Shown piece by piece: positions 13,521 through 21,634 of a stretch of 64,000 nucleotides of DNA. Within the stretch, counting starts at the first letter, position 1. Each line of letters starts with the position of its first letter. This stretch comes from DASUGC01 sp035606665 (GTDB lineage Bacteria; Acidobacteriota; Vicinamibacteria; Vicinamibacterales; SCN-69-37), in the NCBI GenBank assembly GCA_035606665.1, contig DATNEY010000053.1, positions 124,001-188,000 on the forward strand, in the 5' to 3' direction. The translations under genes were made by a program, and so were the position numbers. A model generated the notes under the pieces. The model did no database searches. It saw nothing but the letters and a program-made list of their open reading frames with translations, and was not told where the DNA came from.

Positions 13521-16250
13521 ATGACTCTCACCCCGGGTACCCGGATTGGCTCCTACGAAATCGCCGCGCCGATTGGCGCGGGCGGAATGGGCGAGGTCTA
13601 CCGCGCGCGTGACACGAAGCTCGACCGCGACGTTGCGCTGAAAATCCTTCCAGAGGCATTCGCTTCCGATCCCGATCGGCTCGCACGATTCGAGCGCGAA
13701 GCGAAGACGCTGGCCGCACTCAATCACCCCAACATCGCGCACGTCTACGACGCGGGCCGCCATGGTGCGACGGCATATCTCGCCATGGAGCTGGTCGAAG
13801 GCGAAGACCTGTCGGAGCTGATCAAGCGGCGATCCCCCGAAGCCGAGCGCGTCAGCGCGAGGCTGAGTGGGCTGCCTCTCGCCGACGCTATCGCCATCGC
13901 CAAGCAGGTCGTCGACGCACTCGAAGCTGCGCACGAGAACGGCATCATCCATCGCGATCTCAAGCCGGCGAACATCAAAGTACGCGACGACGGTACGGTG
14001 AAGGTGCTGGATTTTGGCCTGGCGAAAGCTCTTGCCGGGCCTGAAGGCCCGGCCTCCATGGACGCCCTGGCGAACTCGCCGACGCTCAGCGCACGAGCGA
14101 CGCAGATGGGCGTCGTCCTCGGTACGGCGGCGTACATGGCGCCCGAGCAAGCGCGCGGGAAGGCTGTTGATCGCCGCGCCGACATCTGGGCATTCGGCGT
14201 GGTCCTCTACGAGATGCTCACCGGCAAACGCGCGTTCGAAGGCGAGGACATCTCGGTCACGCTCGCGAATGTGATCAAGGAAGAGGCGCGCTGGGATGCG
14301 CTGCGAGCGGATGTGCCGGCGCCGGTCCGGCGATTGCTGCGGCGTTGCCTCGAGAAGGATCCGAAGCGGCGACTGAGCGCGATCGGTGACGCGAGATTGG
14401 AGCTCGACGAAAAAGAAGAAGGAGGACACGGAGGGGACGGAGGGCGCGGAGCGGAGCGCGCGGAGGTTCGCGGAGGCAGCACGCTGCTCTCGCGGCTGTG
14501 GCCTGCGCTGGCCGGCGCCGCACTTGTGGCGATCGTCTGGTACGCCACATCGTCACCGCGTGCGCCACAAGCTGGTGTACCCGGCTACGAGTTTGTCGTC
14601 GAAACCGCCGACGGCCCGGTCTTTCAGATCGCGCCGAAGATCTCGCCCGATGGCCGTCTGGTCGCTTGGGTCGCCCCGGCATCTGGCTCCAACGGCATCG
14701 GCGTGATCTGGGTACGTCAGCTGGACGTCCTGGAACCGCGGCAACTAGCTGGCACGTCGGGAGCCTCCGGGCTCTTCTGGTCGACTCAAAGCGATGCGAT
14801 CGGCTACTTCCAGAGCGGCGGTCTCTTCAGGGCCAGTCTCGGCGGAGGGACTCCGCAGAGACTGTGCGAAATTCATGACTTCGCCGGCGCAAGTTTCATG
14901 CAGGGTGGTGACGTGATCGTCGGATCCTTCGACGGCCAGAAAGGAAAGCTATTCCGTGTGCCGGCGCAGGGAGGCATTCCAGTGGAATTGCCCCGGCCCA
15001 AAGCCGCCGCCACCGCACTGTCTTATGTCTACCCGGAAATGTTGAGAGACGACAGGCACTTTGTGTATGTCGACTGGGCCATCGACGGAGCGAGCCGCGC
15101 GCTGTACGTCGGGTCGATCGATGGCGATGAGCCTGTCAAACTGGTTTCGAGCGAGGGCAATCCCGTTGTCGCGCCTGGGCACCTGTTGTTTCTTCAGTCG
15201 GGCGTGCTCTTTGCGCAGCCATTCGATGAGGCGAGCCGGACGCTGTCAGGAACACCGGTCCGCTTAGCGGACGGCATTCTGATGCATCCGTATGGATACG
15301 CGGCGTTTTCGGTCTCGCGCACCGGCGTGTTGGCGTACCGAAAGGGTGAGTCCTTCTCTGAAGTTGGGGAACTCGCATGGGTCGACAGGTCGGGCAAAGC
15401 GACAGGAACGATCGGTGAGACGTTGGGGTTCCGCCAGGTCCGTGTATCGCCGGACGGACGGAAGGTGGTGTATGAGGCCGCCAACGGCCAGTCTGATTCC
15501 TCGCGATTGTGGGTGCTCGATCTCGCGAATGGCGTGTCGAGCCCTCTCACGCCGGACAAGGCGACCGCACTCAATCCAGTCTGGTCCCCGACCAGCGACT
15601 CGATCGCGTTTGTCGCGTACGGCAAAGAGAACGTGATCCAGCTGCAACAGATCGGCAGCGGCAGCGCGGTGATATCCGTCCAGCCGGAAGGCCGCACGCA
15701 ATGGCTGTCTGACTGGTCGTCGGATGGGAAGCATCTCCTCTTCCATGCCGGCAACAAGTTGTTCACAGCGACGCCGGGCGATCCGAAGTCGGTGAAGCTC
15801 GTGCTCGACGCGCCCGGGCCGATCGACGGCGCCCACATTTCACCCGACGGAAAGTGGGTCGCGTACCTGATCGAGGAGTCTCAGAACGCGATGGAAGTCT
15901 GGGTCGCGTCGTTTCCTGAATTCACCCAGCGCCGCCAGGTATCTCCCAAGGGCGGCGGCGAAGCCCAATGGCGTGGCGACGGCAAAGAGCTCTTTTACAT
16001 GTCGCCCGGGGGAAAGCTGATGGCCGTACGGCTGGCGCAGGCCGCCGGTGGCACTCTGGACGTGTCGGCTCCGGTCGAGCTGTTCCAGTCGCCGATTACC
16101 CGTCCCCGTCTGGATCTCGATGAGTACTGGCCCACGAAGGATGGCCAACGCTTCCTCTTCATTCGTCCAAAGCAGGCCGCGACCGCCAAGGTTCAGCCGA
16201 TCACGGTGGTGGTGAACTGGATGAAGCAGCTCACCGCTGGGACCAAATGA
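13521..16250 (+). CDS. Membrane-anchored Ser/Thr protein kinase with C-terminal TolB/WD40-like propeller
   Basis: The 909-residue protein is a paralogue of the kinase at 6123. Its kinase domain shows glycine loop GAGGMGEVY, ATP lysine K41, HRDLKPAN with catalytic D146, DFG at 164-166 and GTAAYMAPEQARG. It has about 16 extra residues in the hinge region (KRRSPEAERVSARLSG) compared with the paralogue. A GGAGG-encoded linker, one membrane segment (about 320-340) and a roughly 560-residue propeller with SPDGR blades follow. Just after DFGLAKAL a perfect palindrome encodes AGPEGPA. The symporter gene overlaps the stop by four bases (ATGA), so the two are almost certainly co-translated, and the kinase may control or report on that transporter (inference). 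Confidence 0.92.
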   Translation: MTLTPGTRIGSYEIAAPIGAGGMGEVYRARDTKLDRDVALKILPEAFASDPDRLARFEREAKTLAALNHPNIAHVYDAGRHGATAYLAMELVEGEDLSELIKRRSPEAERVSARLSGLPLADAIAIAKQVVDALEAAHENGIIHRDLKPANIKVRDDGTVKVLDFGLAKALAGPEGPASMDALANSPTLSARATQMGVVLGTAAYMAPEQARGKAVDRRADIWAFGVVLYEMLTGKRAFEGEDISVTLANVIKEEARWDALRADVPAPVRRLLRRCLEKDPKRRLSAIGDARLELDEKEEGGHGGDGGRGAERAEVRGGSTLLSRLWPALAGAALVAIVWYATSSPRAPQAGVPGYEFVVETADGPVFQIAPKISPDGRLVAWVAPASGSNGIGVIWVRQLDVLEPRQLAGTSGASGLFWSTQSDAIGYFQSGGLFRASLGGGTPQRLCEIHDFAGASFMQGGDVIVGSFDGQKGKLFRVPAQGGIPVELPRPKAAATALSYVYPEMLRDDRHFVYVDWAIDGASRALYVGSIDGDEPVKLVSSEGNPVVAPGHLLFLQSGVLFAQPFDEASRTLSGTPVRLADGILMHPYGYAAFSVSRTGVLAYRKGESFSEVGELAWVDRSGKATGTIGETLGFRQVRVSPDGRKVVYEAANGQSDSSRLWVLDLANGVSSPLTPDKATALNPVWSPTSDSIAFVAYGKENVIQLQQIGSGSAVISVQPEGRTQWLSDWSSDGKHLLFHAGNKLFTATPGDPKSVKLVLDAPGPIDGAHISPDGKWVAYLIEESQNAMEVWVASFPEFTQRRQVSPKGGGEAQWRGDGKELFYMSPGGKLMAVRLAQAAGGTLDVSAPVELFQSPITRPRLDLDEYWPTKDGQRFLFIRPKQAATAKVQPITVVVNWMKQLTAGTK
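14034..14053. repeat. REP-like element inside the kinase activation segment
   Basis: GCCGGGCC-TGAA-GGCCCGGC is a perfect 8-bp stem with a four-base loop. On the minus strand it is preceded by GGAGG, giving the foot plus TTCA-loop hairpin seen in the intergenic copies. It is in frame and encodes residues around AGPEGPA (172-178). Confidence 0.7.
14409..14480 (+). repeat. GGAGG-rich low-complexity segment inside the kinase linker
   Basis: A run of GGAGG, ACGGAGG and GCGGAGG words encodes the hydrophilic linker EKEEGGHGGDGGRGAERAE between the kinase domain and the membrane segment. It corresponds to 7909-7978 in the paralogue. Confidence 0.6.
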
Positions 16251-17692
16251 CGCTGTCCACCGGCGATTATCTCGTCATCGCGCTCTATCTCGTCGCCATC
16301 ACGGCCTTCGGCTCGTGGTTCGCCAGGTTCCAGAAGACCACCCGCGATTACTTTCTCGCCGATCGATCGTCACCCTGGTGGGCGATCTGCTTCACGATCG
16401 TCGCCACTGAAACCAGCACGCTGTCGTTCATCGGCGTTCCCGCCCAGACGTACACGGGGGCGATGGGGTTTCTCCAGCTCGCGTTCGGCTACATCGTCGG
16501 CCGCATTCTCGTAAGCCTGCTGTTCATTCCGGCGTACTTCCGGGGCGAGCTCGTGACGTCGTACGAGCTGCTTCAGCGCCGCTTCGGAGCGCCGGTCAAG
16601 ACGGCGGCGTCAGCGATCTTTCTCGTCACGCGATCGCTCGCGGACGGCATCCGGCTGTTCGCGACCGCGCTCGTAATCGCGGTCGTGACCGGCGTGCCCG
16701 TGACGTGGACCGTGGTCCTGCTCGGCAGCGCGATGATCGTCTACACCGTGCGCGGCGGCGCGTCGGCTGTCATCTGGACGGACGTCGTGCAGATGTTCGT
16801 GTACATCGGCGGGGCCGGCCTTGTGTTCTGGGCCTTGCTCGATCGGATTCCCGGCGGATGGAGCGAGGTCGTCTCGAGCGGCACGGCGGCGGGGAAGTTC
16901 GTGGTGCTGAGCTTCTCCACGGATCCCAAAGCGACCTACACCGTCTGGGCGGGCCTCGTCGGCGGCATTGCGCTGACGCTGGCGACGCACGGCACGGATC
17001 AGTTTCTGGTGCAGCGGTTGTTGTCGGCGCGGTCTCAGAAGGAGGCCAGCCTTGGGCTGGTGCTAAGCGGATTCATCGTGTTCGCGCAGTTCACGCTGTT
17101 CCTTCTGATCGGCGTGATGCTCTTCACTTACTACCAGCACGTGCCGGCGCCGGTGCTGGGCCGCGTGGACGAGATCCTTCCGTCGTTCGTCGTGAACACG
17201 CTCACCGGTGGCGTGGCGGGATTCATCGTCGCGGCCATCGTGGCCGCGGCGCTCTCGCCGTCGATCAATTCGATGGCCGCGGTGACCGTCAGCGACTTCT
17301 ACGTGAAGTTCATCAATCCGCGCGCGACGGACGCCGAACAGATGCGGCTCGCGCGACAGTCCACGATCGGCTGGGGCATCGTGCAGATCGCGGTGGGAGT
17401 GGCGGCACAGTGGATGAACCGCTCGGTCCTCGATGCAGGCCTGTCCGTGCTGTCCCTCGCGAGTGGTCCCGTGCTCGGCGCGTTCCTGGTCGGCGTCTTG
17501 ACGAAGCGCGTTCAGGCCGCGGCGATGCTCACCGGCATGATCGCGGGCGCGGCGACCCTGGTGTTCCTCTGGTGGAACGCGAGCGTCGCCTGGACGTGGT
17601 ACGCGTTCATTGGCGCGGTGGTAACAGCGATCGTTGCGCTGGCCGTGTCGCTGGCGACTCCAAACACACACGGAGATCACCAAGGTACGTAG
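16247..17692 (+). CDS. Sodium:solute symporter (SSS family)
   Basis: The 481-residue protein is hydrophobic throughout, with about 12-13 predicted membrane helices. It carries SSS-family landmarks: the N-terminal DYLVIALYLVAITAFGSWFA helix, ATETSTLSFIGVPAQTYTG (the sodium-site region of helix 1) and HGTDQFLVQRLLSARSQKEA. The family couples sodium entry to uptake of sugars, amino acids, vitamins or organic acids; the substrate is not evident. The start ATG overlaps the kinase stop. The last ten residues (PNTHGDHQGT) are encoded by the left arm of a long inverted repeat, so the original C-terminus may have been replaced. Confidence 0.9.
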   Translation: MTLSTGDYLVIALYLVAITAFGSWFARFQKTTRDYFLADRSSPWWAICFTIVATETSTLSFIGVPAQTYTGAMGFLQLAFGYIVGRILVSLLFIPAYFRGELVTSYELLQRRFGAPVKTAASAIFLVTRSLADGIRLFATALVIAVVTGVPVTWTVVLLGSAMIVYTVRGGASAVIWTDVVQMFVYIGGAGLVFWALLDRIPGGWSEVVSSGTAAGKFVVLSFSTDPKATYTVWAGLVGGIALTLATHGTDQFLVQRLLSARSQKEASLGLVLSGFIVFAQFTLFLLIGVMLFTYYQHVPAPVLGRVDEILPSFVVNTLTGGVAGFIVAAIVAAALSPSINSMAAVTVSDFYVKFINPRATDAEQMRLARQSTIGWGIVQIAVGVAAQWMNRSVLDAGLSVLSLASGPVLGAFLVGVLTKRVQAAAMLTGMIAGAATLVFLWWNASVAWTWYAFIGAVVTAIVALAVSLATPNTHGDHQGT

Positions 17693-17764
17693 AGATCACA
17701 GAGTATTGGCTTTCAAAACAAATTCTTGGTGGTCTCTTTGTCTCTTAGTGATCTCCGTGTGTGT
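17664..17764. terminator. Long inverted repeat at a convergent junction
   Basis: The 17-base arms at 17664-17680 (ACACACACGGAGATCAC) and 17748-17764 are perfect reverse complements. Inside them GAGATCAC-type words recur imperfectly. The element contains the symporter stop codon and ends nine bases before the last base of the ADOP gene, so it probably forms a bidirectional terminator or RNA-stabilising hairpin. Confidence 0.6.
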
Positions 17765-17773
17765 CTGAGGCGC

Positions 17774-20275
17774 CTACTCAGTCCGTAGTGCCGTCAACGG
17801 TTCGACTCTCGTCGCGCGTCTCGCTGGAATTGCACCGGCGAGCGTGACAGCGGCCGTGAGCACGACCGCTGACGTGAGCAGCACTACGACGTCGATGCCG
17901 CCGACGTCGACAAAGACAGAGCGCAGTGCGATAGAGACGAGCAGGGCGATGGGAATGCCTATCGCCAGTCCGCCGAAGGTGAGGAAAGCGCCATCCTTCA
18001 GGATGAGTCGCATGACTTCGCGTGAGGTGGCGCCGAGCGCGATGCGAATTCCAATCTCTCGCGTCCTCTGCGCGACCATGTAGGCCCGCACACCGTAGAC
18101 CCCGATCGACGCGATCAGCATGGCCATGAGGCCCAGCGCGGAGAACGCCGCCGAAGCGGTGCCGAGCGCCCAGAGCTCCAGGCTGCCGTCGTGAAATGCC
18201 TGCATCGTCGAGCTGGACAGAATCGGGATTCGCGGATTGACGCTGCGGATAGTTCGCCGCAGTTCGTCGAGGGCCCCCCGTGGATCAGCGCCGGCAGCGA
18301 GACGGACTTGCACGAACATTCCCGATCGGCCGTTCTGGCCGAACGGCACGTAAACGTGACCGACGCGCGAGTGGTCGAGCATCTCCTCGCGGAGCGGAGG
18401 CGCTACGCCGACGATTTCCATCGGCTCGCCCTCGCCCGTCGCAAGGTCTCCGGAGTCGCGCGCGACGCGAATCGCCTGGCCGATGGGACTGCCCGAGCCG
18501 AACAGTTTTTCGGCAAGCGTTTCGTCGACGATGGCCACGCGCGGCCCGAGGCTGGTGGCCTCTTCGGTGTTCGTGAATTCGCGGCCCCTGAGGAGTTTCA
18601 GTCCGAGCATCGAGAAATAGCCGGCACCGACCGTACGGAACGCGCGAGCACGTGCCTGAACCGGAGAGGTCCCAACGCTCTCAATCAGGCGGCCGTCGAT
18701 CGAGTCACCGAACGGGATACTCGACGCCACGGTCGCGGCGACGACGCCGGATTGACTGCGGGTGCGGTTGAGGATGTCGCGGTAGGCGGCGGCGCTCTTG
18801 CCGCTGTCGAGGCCCGCGAGCTTCATGTCGATGCGCGCAAGGATCTGGCCCGTGTACTCGTAGCCTGGCCGGCCGGCCGCTGCGTTGACTGTCGTACGGG
18901 TAAAGATGCCTCCCGCGGTCAGCAGCGCGAGCGACAACGCGACCTGGCTCACGACCATGACGTTCCTTGTGTTGAACCACCGTCCCGAGCCCGCGCCCGC
19001 CTGGCTGCGATCCTTCAAGTCCGCCACGAGATCGCGTCGCGAGAGTCCCAGCGCTGGTCCGAGACCGAACGCGATGGTGCCCATCGCCATGAAGACGGCC
19101 GTCGCAGCCAGCACGGCGATGTCCGGCCGCGGATCGAGCGACAGCGTGAAGGGCAGTCGCGCGCCCAGGGAACTGACGAAGATGCGCATCGCTCCGTAGC
19201 TCACGGCCAGGCCGAGCGCGGAGCCAATCGCTGCGAGCAGAAGGCTTTCGGTCAGGAGCTGACGGATCACGCGCGATCGTTTCGCGCCGAGCGCCAGCCG
19301 CACGGCGATCTCCTTGCGACGGGCCGCCCCGCGCGCGAGCAGCATGTTGGCAATGTTGAGGCACGCAACGACCAGCACCAGCCCCGAGAGCGTGAGCAGG
19401 AAACCGGTGAACGTCGCCAGCGCGCCGTTGTTCTGTGGCCCGGGACTCACGGAGAGACGGGAGAGCGGCGCCGAACTGATCTCGAGATTCCTGTGATCGG
19501 CGGGATACGCGGCCTCGAGGCGCCTGGAGAGCAGCTCGAGTCTGGCCGCAGCGCCGTCGGCGGTTACGCCGGCCGCGAGCCGGCCGGACACTGACAGACC
19601 GAAGTTCGATCGATCCGCAAGCCCGCGTCCGTTGTTCTTGTATTGATTGTCGACGACGGCTTCGAACATGCCGAGCGGCAGGAACACTTCAGGCGACAGC
19701 ATCGCCAGCGTCCCGGAGAAGCCCTCCGGCGTAATGCCGATGATCGTGTACTCATCGGAGTTGATCGTGATCGTCCGGCCGATGAACGCCGGATCGAATC
19801 CGGACTTCCTCCACGTACCGTGGGTGGCGATCGCCACCGGAATGCGCGCGCCCGGCCGTTCCTCGTCCGGCGTGAAAGGCCGTCCGGCTGCGAGCTTCAC
19901 CCGGAGCGTGTCGAAGTAGTTCGAGGAGACGACCGCCGCCAGCAGCCGGCGCGTGCTGTCGCCGGCGGGCGTGGCCGCCATCGTGTACGTCTGCGCCATC
20001 ACGGACTCGAAGAGGCCCTCGGCCCGGACGTCCGCATAGGTGGGGTAGGAGAACAGCTGGTACGAGTCGGGCACCGTCCGATCGCGGCTGTACACGCCCA
20101 CCAGCTCGCCGCCCCGGCCCCAGAGCGGCCGCAACAGCATCTCGTTGGCAAAGCTGAACATCGCCGTGTTCGCGCCGATACCGACGGCCAGCACCAGCAC
20201 GGCGATCGCCACGAAGCCGGGCGTCTTGGCGAACATGCGAAGCGCGTACTGCAGATCCTGGCGCAGGTTATTCAT
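17774..20275 (-). CDS. ADOP-type ABC transporter permease (MacB/FtsX-like, duplicated)
   Basis: The 833-residue protein has the acidobacterial duplicated orphan permease layout. An N-terminal helix (DLQYALRMFAKTPGF, then VLVLAVGIGANTAMFSF) is followed by a MacB periplasmic core domain, an FtsX block of three helices (about 290-420), a second helix and periplasmic domain, and a second FtsX block ending RRATRVEPLTALRTE. ADOP proteins lack their own ATPase gene and are numerous in Acidobacteriota; MacB relatives export peptides, lipoproteins or antibiotics. It stands alone on its strand. A second ADOP is at 51219. Its 5' side is a long repeat-rich intergenic region shared with the divergent ATPase. 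Confidence 0.9.
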   Translation of the reverse strand: MNNLRQDLQYALRMFAKTPGFVAIAVLVLAVGIGANTAMFSFANEMLLRPLWGRGGELVGVYSRDRTVPDSYQLFSYPTYADVRAEGLFESVMAQTYTMAATPAGDSTRRLLAAVVSSNYFDTLRVKLAAGRPFTPDEERPGARIPVAIATHGTWRKSGFDPAFIGRTITINSDEYTIIGITPEGFSGTLAMLSPEVFLPLGMFEAVVDNQYKNNGRGLADRSNFGLSVSGRLAAGVTADGAAARLELLSRRLEAAYPADHRNLEISSAPLSRLSVSPGPQNNGALATFTGFLLTLSGLVLVVACLNIANMLLARGAARRKEIAVRLALGAKRSRVIRQLLTESLLLAAIGSALGLAVSYGAMRIFVSSLGARLPFTLSLDPRPDIAVLAATAVFMAMGTIAFGLGPALGLSRRDLVADLKDRSQAGAGSGRWFNTRNVMVVSQVALSLALLTAGGIFTRTTVNAAAGRPGYEYTGQILARIDMKLAGLDSGKSAAAYRDILNRTRSQSGVVAATVASSIPFGDSIDGRLIESVGTSPVQARARAFRTVGAGYFSMLGLKLLRGREFTNTEEATSLGPRVAIVDETLAEKLFGSGSPIGQAIRVARDSGDLATGEGEPMEIVGVAPPLREEMLDHSRVGHVYVPFGQNGRSGMFVQVRLAAGADPRGALDELRRTIRSVNPRIPILSSSTMQAFHDGSLELWALGTASAAFSALGLMAMLIASIGVYGVRAYMVAQRTREIGIRIALGATSREVMRLILKDGAFLTFGGLAIGIPIALLVSIALRSVFVDVGGIDVVVLLTSAVVLTAAVTLAGAIPARRATRVEPLTALRTE

Positions 20276-20300
20276 GCGATGGCCTTACGTGGTTGAGCGG

Positions 20301-20421
20301 TTCAGGGTTCAAGGTTCAGGGTGCCGGGTTCGCCCCCACGGTTCCACGTTCGACGTTCGGAACCGGGAACCGGGAACCAGACAGGCGAACGAGTAACCCG
20401 GAACCTGGCACCCTGAACCTT
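20301..20421. repeat. Word-repeat inverted element in a divergent intergenic region
   Basis: The arms AAGGTTCAGGGTGCC (20311-20325) and its perfect complement at 20407-20421 enclose about 80 bases that include tandem GGAACCG words and ACGTTCG repeats. It is one of the few dyads in this window located between divergent starts and not at a gene end. Confidence 0.6.
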
Positions 20422-20464
20422 CATAACGTCAACCTACGTTATGCTTACGTCATCTAACGTTATG
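20422..20464. promoter_or_regulatory. Operator-like cluster of helically phased ACGT boxes
   Basis: ACGT cores lie at 20426, 20436, 20447 and 20457, spaced 10, 11 and 10 bases, within TAACGT/ACGTTA contexts. CATAACGT at 20422 and ACGTTATG at 20436 form a perfect dyad, and TAACGTTA at 20455-20462 is a palindrome overlapping the ATG at 20462. This looks like a cooperative repressor site controlling the ATPase gene; the binding protein is unknown. Confidence 0.55.
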
Positions 20465-21598
20465 GCTGAAAACCCCTTCGTCTACGGTGAAGTCGTGCCC
20501 CGGTCGGCGTTCGTGGGGCGCGAGGTCGAGCTCGGGCGGCTGGCGGCCGATCTGGCCGACGGGCAGAAGATCTTCCTCATCTCCCCGCGCCGGTACGGCA
20601 AGTCGTCGCTAATCGCCCAGGCGTTCGCCGGCCTCGGCCGGAAGAAGATCGCCACGCTCGAGATCACCGTCAGCTCCTTCAGTTCCTACGTTGCGTTTCT
20701 CGAAGGGTATACACGCGCGCTGGCCGCGCTCGACCAGTCCACCCCGGCCGGCTCCTGGCTGGGCGGCCTCTTTTCGAGCTTCACGCCCGAGGTCAGGCCC
20801 GAAGCGGGCGGCGGGATGGCGATCTCGTTCCCCTCGGTCCGGTCCGCCCGGGACGCCGCGAAACTCGGCGCCGAAGTCTTCGCGCTGCCAGCCCGGATCG
20901 CCGCCCGGCTGCGCCGCCGGCTCGTCATTGCCATGGACGAGTTCCAGGCCATCGAGAGCTATGAGGGCGCCGGTGTCGAGGAGGCGCTTCGCGCGGCGGT
21001 GCAGCAGCAACGGCAGGTCGGCTACGTCTTCGCCGGCTCAGAGCCGAGCCTGATGGAACAGATGGTCAGCCCGCGGCGGCCCTTCTACAAGGCGGGCCCC
21101 GTCCTTCGGCTCGGCCGCATCGATCAGGACGTCTTCGCGAAGTTCATCGAGGATCGCTTCCGCAAGTCCGGCCTCACGCCCGAACCCGGCATCGGCATGG
21201 CCATCGTCGAGGTCAGCGGCAACCTGCCGTACGACGTGCAGCGCCTCGCGCACGAAACGTGGGACGACGCGAGCGTGATGCGCAAACGGCGCGTTGGCCT
21301 CGAGGACGTGCACGAGACGCTGCGCCGGCTGCTGGCTGAACAGGAAGTCTTTTTCGAAACGATCTGGCAGCGCCTGACCCTCGCCCAGCGCGCCGTGCTC
21401 CGCGCCGTTGTCATCGAGCGCGGCGCGTCCATTCTCGGCGGGGACGTCCGCAATCGTCACCGCCTCGGCGGAGCATCGAGCGTGCAGACGTCACTCGCGG
21501 CGCTCCAACGGCTCGACGTGGTCGCGCGCGAAGACGACGGAAGGTACGCAGTCGTCGATTCGCTCATGCGGGAGTGGGTGGCGAGGAAGACGTTCTAA
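20462..21598 (+). CDS. P-loop AAA/archaeal-type ATPase
   Basis: The 378-residue protein opens with FVGREVELGRL and a Walker A-like motif in ISPRRYGKSSLI, has a Walker B-like LVIAMDEFQAI and a sensor-like VFAGSEPSLMEQM, and ends in a winged-helix-like domain (AVLRAVVIERG to the C-terminus). This is the build of the STAND/AAA 'ATPase domain predominantly from Archaea' group, whose members are often stand-alone and functionally undefined; some are tied to defence or restriction loci. I chose the ATG at 20462; 20441 is an in-frame alternative inside the operator-like repeats. It is monocistronic, with dyad-type elements on both sides. Function beyond ATP hydrolysis is unknown. Confidence 0.75.
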   Translation: MAENPFVYGEVVPRSAFVGREVELGRLAADLADGQKIFLISPRRYGKSSLIAQAFAGLGRKKIATLEITVSSFSSYVAFLEGYTRALAALDQSTPAGSWLGGLFSSFTPEVRPEAGGGMAISFPSVRSARDAAKLGAEVFALPARIAARLRRRLVIAMDEFQAIESYEGAGVEEALRAAVQQQRQVGYVFAGSEPSLMEQMVSPRRPFYKAGPVLRLGRIDQDVFAKFIEDRFRKSGLTPEPGIGMAIVEVSGNLPYDVQRLAHETWDDASVMRKRRVGLEDVHETLRRLLAEQEVFFETIWQRLTLAQRAVLRAVVIERGASILGGDVRNRHRLGGASSVQTSLAALQRLDVVAREDDGRYAVVDSLMREWVARKTF

Positions 21599-21634
21599 TT
21601 GACCGATTGACCGATTGACCGATCGATCAATTGG
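21597..21634. repeat. TTGACCGA octamer tandem at a convergent junction
   Basis: Three consecutive TTGACCGA octamers end in a related TCGATCAATT, so the ends are partly self-complementary. The element begins within the ATPase stop codon and contains the stop codon of the convergent histidine kinase. The same word family occurs at 53710-53763 and 63657-63690. Confidence 0.6.

Noticed and set aside
21597..21634. CRISPR repeats or an iteron-type origin
   Set aside because: The octamers are contiguous without spacers, number only three, and there are no cas or rep genes.
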